Shown: one piece after another, positions 25,559-34,630 of the stretch
Position numbering within the stretch: position 1 is the stretch's first letter
Layout: every line of letters starts with the position of its first letter
Assembly: GCF_008711285.1 (NCBI RefSeq)
Contig: NZ_VXDC01000005.1
Location: forward strand, 1-64,000
Source of the DNA: Roseibium aquae
Lineage (GTDB): Bacteria; Pseudomonadota; Alphaproteobacteria; Rhizobiales; Stappiaceae
DNA length: 64,000 nt
Reading direction: 5' to 3'
Made by a program: the position numbers and the translations under genes
Notes under the pieces: model-generated
What the model was told of the DNA's origin: nothing
What the model saw: the letters and a program-made list of their open reading frames with translations, nothing else
Databases searched by the model: none

Positions 25559-26737
25559 TCAACCATCGCGCCGGGCTTCATTATGGCGCGTCAGGATGTC
25601 TTGTCGATAACCCTCAGAAACGGCGGCCGGGCTGAAAATCTCGTACAGCCGGTTTTGGTTTTCGCTGATCATCGCCCTGTACCGCGCGTTTTCCAGAAAA
25701 AGGCGCTCTAGCCCGGCCTCGATGCGCGCGGCGTCGCCAGGGGGAACCGCGACACCGACGTCCAAGCCGTCCAGATAGCCGTCAATGCCCGTGTTGCCCC
25801 CATAAAGGATCGGCACGCCGGCAAACAGGGCTTCCGTGTAGACCATGCCAAAAGTTTCATTGAAGCTCGGCAAGGCCATCGCGAGATAGTTTGGCAGGAT
25901 GTCCAGCAGCCGCGCGTTGTCGACCTTGCCTTTGAGACGAACCGCGCCTTGGAGGTTCATTCTGGCGATAAGGCTCTCGACCGCTTGAACCGATGCCTCC
26001 GATCCTCCCCCGACCAGGTCAAGTTCGATATCCGGGTGTTTGGCGCGAAACGCGGCAAAGCCGCGAAGCAGGCCGGACAGCCCTTTTCGGCGCCTCATAT
26101 CGAGATTCATGATTGAAACGAATTTTCGCTCCGGCGGATGGATCTCGATGAGCGGCCGGGCATTGCTGACGATATTGGGAAGGTTTCGGCATTTTGCGGA
26201 AATTTCCGGAATCCTGCGCTCCATGACCGGGCGGTACCAAGCGGAGACGGCATAGACGCGTTCGGCCTTTTGTGCGATCCGCCGGAGCAGCGGCAGATAG
26301 TGAGGCTTAACCCGCAAAACCTTGGACTCGGCCTCGCCCCTGATGGAGACGAACAGCCGGGCCCGAGGGAAATGATGATCGACGATATGAGCCGCCGCGA
26401 TGCCTTCAAAGCAATACTTGTGCGCGTGAATGACGTCCGGTTCGATCCCGTGTTCGCGGGCCAGACATGCAATCCGATTGCCCAGGCGCCGCATCATCGG
26501 GGCCAGCCCTATTCCAAGGGGCGGTGCGAAATAGCGAAGATGAAACAGGCGCAGCGGCCCGTCATGTCCGAGATCCTGAATGGTTTCTCGGCTCGGCAAC
26601 GAGATCCGCTCGAGCGACATAACCACGTGGTGGAGGTCCGGCGTGCCATCCAGCAGACGCTTCACGGCGTGGGTATTCCACGTGCGCGACGGATCCGGGT
26701 AATCGGCTGCCAGATGAAGGAGAACAGGTTTCGTCAT
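25559..26737 (-). CDS. Glycosyltransferase family 4
   Basis: The 392-residue GT-B protein begins MTKPVLLHLAADYPDPSRTW and has PDVIHAHKYCFEGIAAAHIV in the N-terminal acceptor domain. The donor-binding C-terminal domain contains FVSIMNLDMRRRKGLSGLLR, IELDLVGGGSEA, and PSFNETFGMVYTEALFAGVP (the E-x(7)-E motif is ETFGMVYTE), then ILYGGNTGIDGYL. It likely heads the GT4-wzy-wzc transcription unit. It is divergent from the wecG-like gene, sharing a 56-bp spacer (26738-26793). Confidence 0.87.
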   Translation of the reverse strand: MTKPVLLHLAADYPDPSRTWNTHAVKRLLDGTPDLHHVVMSLERISLPSRETIQDLGHDGPLRLFHLRYFAPPLGIGLAPMMRRLGNRIACLAREHGIEPDVIHAHKYCFEGIAAAHIVDHHFPRARLFVSIRGEAESKVLRVKPHYLPLLRRIAQKAERVYAVSAWYRPVMERRIPEISAKCRNLPNIVSNARPLIEIHPPERKFVSIMNLDMRRRKGLSGLLRGFAAFRAKHPDIELDLVGGGSEASVQAVESLIARMNLQGAVRLKGKVDNARLLDILPNYLAMALPSFNETFGMVYTEALFAGVPILYGGNTGIDGYLDGLDVGVAVPPGDAARIEAGLERLFLENARYRAMISENQNRLYEIFSPAAVSEGYRQDILTRHNEARRDG

Positions 26738-26793
26738 TTCCAGCGTTTTTCGGATCTCTTCACGGGCGCATTACTCATGGGAAGGAGTTCCGC

Positions 26794-27669
26794 TTGAGGA
26801 GAGGCATAGGTTGCGGTTATATCGCGGCGAATATTAAACATGCGCATACGCTTCTCATCGCACGGAAAGACGGCCGCGACCAAATGGTTCATGACTGCGC
26901 TGACACCGCGCCCGAAGCTTGTGCCGGCCGCCTGGCGATCGGCTCGTTGGACATTCTGTGCCTGAAGCGCGAGGCCGCGATCGGCCTGATCAGGTCTGCG
27001 ATCTCGCGCGGTTTGAAAACCGACATTGCCATCTGCAACGCTCATACGCTGGTAACGGCGTTCGAGGATCCGGACTACGCGCAAACCTTGAACAAGATGG
27101 TGTTGTTAAATGACGGAATAGGTGCCGACCTGGCCGCCCGTTTTCTGCATGGGACCCGGTTTCCGGAAAATCTCAACGGAACAGACCTGATCCCCGCCTT
27201 GCTGGAAGAGATCGGCCTGCCGTTGCGCATCTATTTGCTTGGCGCGGCGCCCGCGGCACTGGCGGAAGCTCGAGCCGCCATTGGCGAAAGGTTTCCCGAT
27301 CATAGAATTGTTGGCAGTTGCGATGGCTATTTTTCCAGTACCGAAAGCGACCGGATCTGCGCCGAAATCTCGGCACTGCGGCCCGACCTGCTTCTTGTTG
27401 CCATGGGAAATCCGAAGCAGGAACGGTTTATTGTTCAAAACCGGCCTTTTCTGGATGCCACCGTAACCATCGGCGTCGGCGCCCTGTTTGATTTTTTGTC
27501 GGGCAAGGCCGTGCGCGCGCCCGGTTGGATGCGGATTTGGGGTCTGGAGTGGCTGTTCCGGCTGAGCCGCGAACCACGGCGGCTGTTCGGGCGCTACGTG
27601 ATCGGGATCCCGAAGTTTTTCTTCCATATTGCCCGCCTTAAACGGGCGCAGCGGCGGCGAACGAGATAG
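26794..27669 (+). CDS. WecG/TagA/CpsF family (GT26) glycosyltransferase
   Basis: The strongest ribosome-binding site (GAAGGAG at 26781-26787) precedes a TTG at 26794, giving 291 residues. An ATG at 26884 would give 261, closer to the usual 240-260. Family features are IAICNAHTLVTAF, the catalytic-Asp motif MVLLNDGIGADLAARFL, NLNGTDLIPALLEE, IVGSCDGYF and LLLVAMGNPKQERFI. The C-terminal membrane-associating arm contains GLEWLFRLSREPRRLFGRY. GT26 enzymes transfer ManNAc, ManNAcA or a related sugar onto a lipid-linked GlcNAc. That fits the presence of a wecB epimerase in the locus, though an actual ManNAc substrate is inference. Confidence 0.88.
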   Translation: MRRGIGCGYIAANIKHAHTLLIARKDGRDQMVHDCADTAPEACAGRLAIGSLDILCLKREAAIGLIRSAISRGLKTDIAICNAHTLVTAFEDPDYAQTLNKMVLLNDGIGADLAARFLHGTRFPENLNGTDLIPALLEEIGLPLRIYLLGAAPAALAEARAAIGERFPDHRIVGSCDGYFSSTESDRICAEISALRPDLLLVAMGNPKQERFIVQNRPFLDATVTIGVGALFDFLSGKAVRAPGWMRIWGLEWLFRLSREPRRLFGRYVIGIPKFFFHIARLKRAQRRRTR

Positions 27670-27769
27670 GCGTTTCCGATGGCCGGGAAATAGCTGGCAC
27701 TCTCGAAGTCTTGGAGCGTCTTTCCGGGTCGATTGATCGCGACGCTGGTCAATTTTGTGAGAAGGTATT

Positions 27770-28516
27770 CTAGAGATAATGCGCCAACTGCCGGAGAATG
27801 TGTTCCGGTGTCTCGGCGGCAAGGACCCGGGGCAGCGCGGGGCGCTCGATCATCGTCACCGGCACGCCCAGAGCCCGCGCGGCGGCCAGTTTCGCAAAGG
27901 AGCGGGTGCCGCCGCTGTTCTTGCACACGATCCGCTCGATCCGGTGTGTCGTCAAAAGCGCGCGTTCAGCTTCCATGGACTGGGCAGGCCGGGCGAGCTC
28001 CAAGCGCCAGTGATCGGGAAGAGGATCTGCTGGCGGCTCAATCATGCGTGTGAGCGCAAAGAGGTCGATGCGGTCGAGAAAGGTGGAGATCTCCTTCCGC
28101 CCCACGGCCAAGAACACCCGTGACCCGGTGTCGAGACCAGCGGCAGCCGACGCCATATCGGGCACGAAGGTCCAATTGTCTTCGGGTCCCGGCGCCCAGG
28201 GCGGCCGGTCCAGACGCATGAGCGCAACATCGGCCTGCTTCGCCGCATGATAGGCGTTCCAGCTCATCTGGCTGGCAAAGGGGTGGGTGGCATCGATCAG
28301 GATGCGGGTCTCGTGGTTCTTGAGATAGCGGGCCAGGCCATCAGCACCGCCGAATCCACCAATCCGCGTGGGCACGCCTGTGTCCGGCAGGTCGGACACG
28401 ACACCGGCAAAGGATAAAACAACGGTCACGTCCGGAAACGCGGCACAGGCGGCTTTGGCAAGCAGGCGGGCCTCGAAAGTGCCGGCAAGAATCAAGATGT
28501 GGGTCCGCTCAGTCAT
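27770..28516 (-). CDS. cobK: Precorrin-6A reductase (CbiJ/CobK)
   Basis: From the ATG at 28514-28516 (MTERTHILILAGTFEARLLA) the protein is 248 residues. Family features are ILILAGTFEARLLAKA near the N-terminus, TRIGGFGGADGLARYL, ILIDATHPFASQMSWNAYHA, VFLAVGRKEISTF and the late IVCKNSGGTRSFAKLAAARA. The enzyme uses NAD(P)H to reduce the corrin ring at the C18-C19 double bond. Its start overlaps the end of cbiD by eight bases, so the two are coupled. The short 27670-27769 gap separates it from the convergent wecG-like gene, and it marks the border of the cobalamin block. Confidence 0.9.
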   Translation of the reverse strand: MTERTHILILAGTFEARLLAKAACAAFPDVTVVLSFAGVVSDLPDTGVPTRIGGFGGADGLARYLKNHETRILIDATHPFASQMSWNAYHAAKQADVALMRLDRPPWAPGPEDNWTFVPDMASAAAGLDTGSRVFLAVGRKEISTFLDRIDLFALTRMIEPPADPLPDHWRLELARPAQSMEAERALLTTHRIERIVCKNSGGTRSFAKLAAARALGVPVTMIERPALPRVLAAETPEHILRQLAHYL

Positions 28517-29606
28517 CGAAGCCGGCGACCCCAATTGCCGTGCCGCCGCGGTCGACGATCAGCACTTCCAGATCTATGGGCGCGGTCCGGAGAATGGTTC
28601 TGACCGCGGTCTTGGTTTTCGCGGCAAGGAGGCCGGCCAGATCAACCTTCTCCGCCGCGGCCGTATCGAGAACTTCCTTTGCCGTGTTGGCGCAAAGGGC
28701 GCGCTCCTGAAGGCTCTCCGGCGCTCCGGCTTCGGCCAGCAGGCCGGCCAGGAACTGAAAATCGACCTGGCTTCGCGCGGAGTGCAGATCGAGCGCGCCT
28801 TGGGCAAGCTTCGTGAACTTGGCGAACCCGCCCGCCATCGTGAGGCGCTGAACCGGGTGCGCGCGCAGATATTTCAGCATGCCTCCCGCGAAATCGCCCA
28901 TGTCCAGATAGGCCGCGTCCGGAAGATCGGCATACCGGGCGCGCACCGCATCCTCCGAGCTTGCCCCGGTCGCGCCGACCACGTGGGTGAGATGGATTGC
29001 ACGGGCCACGTCGATGCCGCGGTGGATGGATGCGATCCATGCCGCGCAGGAAAACGGGCGCACGATCCCGGTCGTTCCCAGCACGGAGAGCCCGCCGACG
29101 ATTCCAAGGCGCGGGTTGAGCGTCTTGAGCGCAAGCTCTTCGCCGCCCTCGATGGCGATCTCCACTTCGACATCGCCCGCCAGCCCCGTTTCGGTGGTGA
29201 CCTCCCGGATGGCGGTCTCGATCATCTGCCGGGGCACGGGATTGATCGCCGGCTCCCCTGGCGGGATCGGAAGCCCCGGCCGGGTGACGGTGCCGACGCC
29301 GCGCCCCGCCTTGAACCGGATGCCTTTTCCGTCAGCCTTCAGCCGCACGGTTGTTGTGATCAGCGCGCCATGGGTGACATCCGGGTCATCGCCTGCATCC
29401 TTGGTGATCGTGGCTGAGGCCCAATCCGGCCCCAACTCATGGCTCGTGAGTATGAAATCAGTGGTTCCGCCCTTGGGCAGGGAAATCTCGACCGGGTCGG
29501 AAAATTCGCCTGTGGCCAGAGCATGAAAGGCCGCTTTGGCGCCGGCTGTGGCACAGGCCCCGGTGGTCCATCCCCGCTTCAGATCTGCTGGCTTGTGTCC
29601 GGTCAT
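28509..29606 (-). CDS. cbiD: Cobalt-precorrin-5B C1-methyltransferase
   Basis: The 365-residue protein carries the CbiD hallmarks: KRGWTTGACATAGAKAAFHA near the start, ITKDAGDDPDVTHGALI, GRGVGTVTRPGLPIPPGEPA followed by INPVPRQMI, TLNPRLGIVGGLSVLGTTGI and a late MAGGFAKFTKLAQGALDLHS. It methylates C1 of cobalt-precorrin-5B, a step that in the oxygen-dependent route is done by CobF. It is therefore a marker of the early-cobalt route. It is transcribed divergently from cobA across a 121-bp spacer (29607-29727). Confidence 0.95.
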   Translation of the reverse strand: MTGHKPADLKRGWTTGACATAGAKAAFHALATGEFSDPVEISLPKGGTTDFILTSHELGPDWASATITKDAGDDPDVTHGALITTTVRLKADGKGIRFKAGRGVGTVTRPGLPIPPGEPAINPVPRQMIETAIREVTTETGLAGDVEVEIAIEGGEELALKTLNPRLGIVGGLSVLGTTGIVRPFSCAAWIASIHRGIDVARAIHLTHVVGATGASSEDAVRARYADLPDAAYLDMGDFAGGMLKYLRAHPVQRLTMAGGFAKFTKLAQGALDLHSARSQVDFQFLAGLLAEAGAPESLQERALCANTAKEVLDTAAAEKVDLAGLLAAKTKTAVRTILRTAPIDLEVLIVDRGGTAIGVAGFDD

Positions 29607-29727
29607 GGCGCCGTTATAGCGTAGAAAAATCCACGGTCACCGTCCCCAATGCGCAATGCGTCGGATTTGAACCAGTTGAACGGCGGTCAAACCTTTGCGG
29701 CGGCCAGCGAACCGGCTAAAAGAAGAT

Positions 29728-30597
29728 ATGGTCGACTTATTCAAACGCGCCAACACACTTGAGGCTTTGCCCGCGTTCGAGCCCGGATGGGTGTGGCTCG
29801 CCGGAGCCGGACCGGGGGATCCCGGATTGCTCACGCTTCACGCGTTGAACGGTCTCAGACAGGCGGACGTGGTTGTGTATGACGCGCTTGTGGACAACAG
29901 CATTCTCGATTGGGTGAAACCGGGAGCGGTTGTGGACTATGCGGGCAAGCGTGGTGGAAAACCCAGCCCCAAACAACGCGACATCACCTTGAAGCTGATC
30001 GAATACGCCCGTGCCGGGAAACGTGTGCTGCGGCTGAAAGGCGGCGATCCCTTTGTCTTCGGCCGGGGCGGGGAAGAAGCTCTGGGGCTGGTGGCCGCGA
30101 AGGTGCCCTTCCGGGTCATTCCCGGCATCACGGCCGGAATTGGCGGTCTGAGTTACGCGGGCATCCCTGCGACCCACCGCGATTGCAATCAGGCGGTCAC
30201 CTTCCTGACCGGCCACGACCAGACGGGCCTGACCCCGGATGCTGTCAATTGGGATAGCGTTGCCAAGGGATCTCCGGCGATCGTCATGTACATGGCCATG
30301 AAACACCTGCACATCATAGCGGACAAGTTGATGGCCGGTGGACGGCCGGTGGATGAGCCTGTGGCTATCGTGTGCAATGCGTCGCTTTCTTCACAGGTTG
30401 TCCTGGAAACAACGCTCGGCCGCTGCGCGCAGGAGGCGCGGGAGGCGGCGGTGGAGCCGCCGGCGATTGTCTGTGTGGGCGAGATTGTCCGGCTGCGCGC
30501 CGGCCTTGACTGGTTGGGGGCCCTGTCCGGCCGGGTGCTCGACCCCGATCCTCTCGGTCTGGCACACAGCCAAGGCACCGCCCGCTCCAGCGCATGA
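29728..30597 (+). CDS. cobA: Uroporphyrinogen-III C-methyltransferase
   Basis: I choose the ATG at 29728 (MVDLFKRANTLEALPAFEPG), giving 289 residues; an ATG 33 bp earlier is less likely. The tetrapyrrole methyltransferase core has LAGAGPGDPGLLTLHALNGL, VVVYDALVDNSIL, VLRLKGGDPFVFGRGGEEAL, VIPGITAGIGGLSYAGIPAT and MYMAMKHL. It adds two SAM-derived methyls (C2 and C7) to uroporphyrinogen III to give precorrin-2, the branch point to B12 and sirohaem. It is a single-domain CobA, not a CysG fusion. Its stop overlaps the cobB start by four bases. Confidence 0.94.
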   Translation: MVDLFKRANTLEALPAFEPGWVWLAGAGPGDPGLLTLHALNGLRQADVVVYDALVDNSILDWVKPGAVVDYAGKRGGKPSPKQRDITLKLIEYARAGKRVLRLKGGDPFVFGRGGEEALGLVAAKVPFRVIPGITAGIGGLSYAGIPATHRDCNQAVTFLTGHDQTGLTPDAVNWDSVAKGSPAIVMYMAMKHLHIIADKLMAGGRPVDEPVAIVCNASLSSQVVLETTLGRCAQEAREAAVEPPAIVCVGEIVRLRAGLDWLGALSGRVLDPDPLGLAHSQGTARSSA

Positions 30598-31910
30598 AAC
30601 ACGATCCGGCGAAAGGGCTCCTAATCGCCGCACCCGGTTCGGGCGCGGGCAAGACCACCGTGACCCTGGCGCTCCTTCGGGCCCTGAAAGCGTCAGGACA
30701 AGACGTTGTTTCCGCCAAATCCGGTCCGGATTACATTGATCCGAAATTCCATGAAGCGGCCACCGGCAAGGTTTGTATCAATCTGGACGCCTGGGCCATG
30801 GGCCCGGGCGCCATCCGCTGTCACGCCGCAAGCCATTCGGCAGGCCGGGACCTCCTCCTGATCGAGGGGGCGATGGGCTTGTTCGACGGAGCCGCCACTG
30901 GCCGGGGGTCGGCTGCCGACCTGGCAACCGTGCTTGATGTTCCCGTTTGTCTGGTGGTGGATTGCGCCAAGCAGGCCCAGTCCGTCGCCGCTCTCGTCCA
31001 CGGCTTTGCGTCCTTCCGCGCGGATGTGCGGATTGCGGGCGTGATCTTGAACCGCGTTGGCAGTGCGCGGCATGAGGCGATGTTGCGCCAGGCCCTGGCG
31101 CCGCTCGGTATTCCTGTGCTCGGCGCATTGCCGCGCTCGGTGGATCTGGTCCTGCCCGAACGCCATCTGGGACTGGTGCAGGCATTTGAACATCCGGACC
31201 TTCAGGGGTTTCTGGACCGGGCGGCGAATATCTGCGCAGGTCACATCGACCTTGCCCGGCTTTTGGAATTGGCCAGTCCGCTCGCGCCCTGTTCGCCCGC
31301 TGGACACGCTGTTCTGCCGCCACTCGGCCAGCGCATGGCGATCGCGCGGGATGTGGGTTTTGCCTTTTCCTACCCGCACCTTGTTGCTGGCTGGCAGGCG
31401 GCCGGTGCGGAGCTGAGCTTCTTTTCACCGCTCGCCGATGAGGGGCCTTGCAGGGATGCCGAGGCAATCTTCCTGCCTGGCGGCTATCCGGAATTGCATG
31501 CCGGGCGGCTGGCAGCCGCACGTTCATTCAAGGCTGCGCTGCGGGCCGCGCATGAGGCCGGGACGCTGATTTATGGGGAGTGCGGCGGCTATATGGCCCT
31601 TGGTGAGGGCTTGGTGGATGCCACAGGGGCGCGTCACGAAATGCTGGGGCTGCTGCCGCTGGAAACCAGCTTCGCGGATCGCAAGCGGCATCTCGGTTAC
31701 CGGGTTCTCGAACCGCTCAATGGCGCGCCGTTCTCCGGACCTTTGTCGGCGCACGAATTTCACTATGCCAGCATCTTGCGGGAAGGCGATGCTCCGCGCC
31801 TCTTCACAGCCAAGGACGCCGAGAACCAACCGCTGGGCGACATGGGTTTGCGTGTCGGCAACACCATGGGCTCGTTTGCCCATGTTATCGCAGCCTATGG
31901 ACCCGCGTGA
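30594..31910 (+). CDS. cobB: Cobyrinate / hydrogenobyrinate a,c-diamide synthase
   Basis: The 438-residue protein has an N-terminal ATP-binding P-loop-like AAPGSGAGKTTVTLALLRAL and SGPDYIDPKFH, the family's dethiobiotin-synthase-like half. Its C-terminal class-I glutamine amidotransferase half has the nucleophile Cys in LIYGECGGYMALGEGLVD and the catalytic His in SAHEFHYASI. It amidates the a and c side chains of the corrin ring using glutamine and ATP. With an early-cobalt pathway the natural substrate would be cobyrinate (the CbiA role). It is coupled to cobA (ATGA overlap) and convergent with cobM; the 102-bp spacer holds a 12-bp direct repeat (TTGCCAGTTCAG) near 31970-31993 only. Confidence 0.93.
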   Translation: MKHDPAKGLLIAAPGSGAGKTTVTLALLRALKASGQDVVSAKSGPDYIDPKFHEAATGKVCINLDAWAMGPGAIRCHAASHSAGRDLLLIEGAMGLFDGAATGRGSAADLATVLDVPVCLVVDCAKQAQSVAALVHGFASFRADVRIAGVILNRVGSARHEAMLRQALAPLGIPVLGALPRSVDLVLPERHLGLVQAFEHPDLQGFLDRAANICAGHIDLARLLELASPLAPCSPAGHAVLPPLGQRMAIARDVGFAFSYPHLVAGWQAAGAELSFFSPLADEGPCRDAEAIFLPGGYPELHAGRLAAARSFKAALRAAHEAGTLIYGECGGYMALGEGLVDATGARHEMLGLLPLETSFADRKRHLGYRVLEPLNGAPFSGPLSAHEFHYASILREGDAPRLFTAKDAENQPLGDMGLRVGNTMGSFAHVIAAYGPA

Positions 31911-32012
31911 GTCACCCCACACCGACAATGACAGGCTGGCTTGACGAACCCGGTTGCACTGCCGGTTGCCAGTTCAGGTTGCCAGTTCAGGGGGGGCAGG
32001 ATCAGACTCGTG

Positions 32013-32789
32013 TCAGGCTTTGGCGACCTTCCTCTTCGGGCGCAGCACGTGGACGTGATCGGCGTCGTAGAGCGCGCTGTCCCGGAAATCCTGATCCTTC
32101 TTGAGCGCGTGGCCGACAAAAATCAGCGCCGTGCGGGTGATTTTCGCGGCGCGCACTTTTTCCGCGATGGTGGACAGCGTGCCGTGGATGAAACTCTCGT
32201 CCGGCCACCCCACCCGGTAGGCGACAATCACCGGGCAGTCCGCGCCGTAATGCGGGGTCAGTTGCCGCTCGATTTCGCGAAGGTTCCGGATCGAGAGATG
32301 GATCGCAAGTGTCGCCCCGCTGCGGCCAAGCGTATCCAGATCCTCGTTGTTCGGCATGGCCGAGCTTTTCATCGCCGTGCGCGTGACAATCACGGTCTGG
32401 GCCACTTCCGGAATGGTCAGCTCGCTCTTGAGCGCTGCGGCGGCCGCCGCAAAGGCCGGGACACCGGGTGTCACATCGTAGTCGATCCCCAGCGCATCCA
32501 GCCGGCGCATTTGTTCCGCGGTCGCGCCATAGATGGCCGGATCGCCGGAATGGACGCGCGCCACATCGAGCCCCGCTTCATGAGCTTGCTTGATTTCGCC
32601 GATGATCTCATCGAGCGTCATTGAAGCCGTGTCGATGACGCGTGCACCCTCCGGAGCGGCCTTCACGATCTCCTCCGGGACGAGCGAACCGGCATAAAGG
32701 CAGACCGGGCAGGACTGGATCAGCTTGAGGCCGCGGACCGTGATCAGGTCCGGATCGCCGGGACCGGCACCGATGAAATGAACGGTCAT
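32013..32789 (-). CDS. cobM: (Cobalt-)precorrin-4 C11-methyltransferase
   Basis: The 258-residue tetrapyrrole methylase begins MTVHFIGAGPGDPDLITVRG, followed by VCLYAGSLVPEEIVKAAPEG, ARVHSGDPAIYGATAEQMRR and VTPGVPAFAAAAAALKSELT. The YAGSLVPEE motif separates this C11 subfamily from the other corrin methylases. The product is (cobalt-)precorrin-5. It is the last gene of the long minus-strand operon; its ATG overlaps the preceding stop (ATGA at 32786-32789). The C-terminal lysine-arginine tail (PKRKVAKA) is unremarkable. Confidence 0.94.
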   Translation of the reverse strand: MTVHFIGAGPGDPDLITVRGLKLIQSCPVCLYAGSLVPEEIVKAAPEGARVIDTASMTLDEIIGEIKQAHEAGLDVARVHSGDPAIYGATAEQMRRLDALGIDYDVTPGVPAFAAAAAALKSELTIPEVAQTVIVTRTAMKSSAMPNNEDLDTLGRSGATLAIHLSIRNLREIERQLTPHYGADCPVIVAYRVGWPDESFIHGTLSTIAEKVRAAKITRTALIFVGHALKKDQDFRDSALYDADHVHVLRPKRKVAKA

Positions 32790-34630
32790 GCCGCATCTCC
32801 TTGTTTTTGATCTTTGGGGGCATCGATCCGCTTGGCATAGCCACGCGGGGTGTAGACGAAGGTGCTGCCATCGCTTTTTTGCACGGCGCGCGAGTTCGAA
32901 GACCCCACAAGCACGGTTGTCAGCATGTCGACCTCATCCACGGTCAGCGCGTCCAGCGTGGTTACCCGCATGACTTCTTCGGGGCGGCCCAGATTGACGC
33001 CGAGCACGACCGGCGTGTCGGCTGGCCGGTGCTTCAGCAGGATCTCGCGCGCGGTGGCAAGCTGCGTGCGGCGGCGCATGGAAACGGGGTTGTAGAAGGC
33101 GATCACGAAGTCGCCCTCGGCCGCTGCATGAAGACGTTTTTCAATCGCCTCCCAGGGGGTGAGAAGGTCGGACAGCGAGATTGCGCAAAAATCATGCCCC
33201 AGCGGCGCGCCGATGCGGGCGGAGGCGGCTTGCAGCGCGGAGATGCCCGGCGCGTTCGTCACGGTAATCCGGCGCGCGGCATCCGAGACACCGCCGTTGT
33301 CCGGATCCCGGTCCAGCAATTCGAAGACCAATGCGCCCATGGCGTAAATGCCCGCGTCGCCGGAAGAGATCAGAGCCACGTTCTTGCCCTTGCCGGCCTC
33401 TTCCAGCGCAAACCGGACCCGGTCCTCCTCCGCGCCAAGCGGGAAATTGTGATGGGTCTTGCCGGTGATGTGCGGGGCAACAATGTCGAGATAAAGCGAA
33501 TAGCCGACCACATCTTCAGCGGCGGCCAGCAAGCGGGTCGCTTCCGGCGTGCGCCAGTCATCCGCGCCCGGTCCGATGCCAATGACCGACAGGTGCCCCC
33601 GTGCCCGGCCAACCGCCGCTGCGTCAATCGGCGACGGCGCGCGGGCTATGGCAACGGTGGCATTGGCTGTCTTATGCTTTTCAACGGCCAAGACGCCATC
33701 CGGACCGGCGGCCGCAAGGGCGGACCCTTCGCTCACGCCATGGCAACCGACCTCCCCAAAAACGACTTCCGATGGATTTTTGAGCCGCGGCGTTTCCGCT
33801 TCTAGTCGATCCGCCGAAAACACCCGGAAAGGAACGGCCAGATGGTGCGCCAGCGCGTTCATGGCCACCTCGTCGGCCTTCAGATCGAGGCTGGTGACGC
33901 AGGCAACCGCGCCTTTGGAAAGACCGCTGGCTGCAAGCTGGGTCTCCAGCAGATCGATCAGTTCCTGCGGGTCGCAGCCCCGCGCGCAGCCGACCCCGAC
34001 AGCCAGTGTCTTTGGGTGATAGACAAGCTGGTTTTCCGAGCCGGCCATGGCCTTGTCGGTCACCGTGAGCGTGAGCGCGGCATCGCTTGCCCTTGGCAGA
34101 TCGCTTTCGGTCAGCCAGGGCGCGTCGCCGTCAATCCGCACGGACGCGCCGGACAGGAGCGCCGCCATCACCGGCTTGGCATCTTTCGGGTTTGCCAGTC
34201 GATAGCCGGCAGGGGGCCGGTCGAGCGCGAGGCCGAAGGCCGTGTCGCCAGCGGTGGTGATCGCGGCGTGTCCCTCCAGATGACCGGCGATGGTTCGGGC
34301 CAGATCATTGGCCCCATAATGCCCGCCGAGCAGCGGGACAACGCTGGCCCCGTCTTCGGAAACGGCCAAGACCGGCGCTTCCGCGTGTTTGTCAGTCAGG
34401 AGCGGCGCCAGCGCCCGGATGAGGATGCCGCTGGCGCAGATCCCGATCACCGGATGGCCATCGGACCACAAAGACCGGATATGGGCGATTGTGTCGGTGA
34501 AGGCGTGGTTCGCACCTGGAACCCGCCCGGACAGACCATGGATCTGGCAGCCATCCAGACCGGCCGCGATATCTTGTGCAGTCGTCAGCCCGCGCGGGGT
34601 CAGGACGAGAAGGATGGGGGAAGCGTCCAC
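32786..34630 (-). CDS. cobJ: Fusion of CbiG (cobalt-precorrin-5A hydrolase) with CobJ/CbiH (precorrin-3B C17-methyltransferase)
   Basis: This 614-residue protein joins two enzymes. Residues ~1-335 are CbiG-like: HPVIGICASGILIRALAPLL, VVPLLGGHYGANDLARTIAG and LAVGVGCARGCDPQELIDLL, with VFGEVGCHGVSEGSALAAAG. Residues ~345-600 are a CobJ methylase: LSVIGIGPGADDWRTPEATR, VVGYSLYLD, ALISSGDAGIYAMGALVFEL, APGISALQAASARIGAPLGH, DFCAISLSDLLTPW and FYNPVSMRRR. CobJ contracts the ring while methylating C17; CbiG opens the resulting lactone in the cobalt-first route. The start is a GTG at 34628-34630, overlapping the end of cobI by 31 bases. A full CbiG unit rather than a lone CobE-like C-terminal piece supports the early-cobalt pathway. 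Confidence 0.9.
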   Translation of the reverse strand: MDASPILLVLTPRGLTTAQDIAAGLDGCQIHGLSGRVPGANHAFTDTIAHIRSLWSDGHPVIGICASGILIRALAPLLTDKHAEAPVLAVSEDGASVVPLLGGHYGANDLARTIAGHLEGHAAITTAGDTAFGLALDRPPAGYRLANPKDAKPVMAALLSGASVRIDGDAPWLTESDLPRASDAALTLTVTDKAMAGSENQLVYHPKTLAVGVGCARGCDPQELIDLLETQLAASGLSKGAVACVTSLDLKADEVAMNALAHHLAVPFRVFSADRLEAETPRLKNPSEVVFGEVGCHGVSEGSALAAAGPDGVLAVEKHKTANATVAIARAPSPIDAAAVGRARGHLSVIGIGPGADDWRTPEATRLLAAAEDVVGYSLYLDIVAPHITGKTHHNFPLGAEEDRVRFALEEAGKGKNVALISSGDAGIYAMGALVFELLDRDPDNGGVSDAARRITVTNAPGISALQAASARIGAPLGHDFCAISLSDLLTPWEAIEKRLHAAAEGDFVIAFYNPVSMRRRTQLATAREILLKHRPADTPVVLGVNLGRPEEVMRVTTLDALTVDEVDMLTTVLVGSSNSRAVQKSDGSTFVYTPRGYAKRIDAPKDQKQGDAA

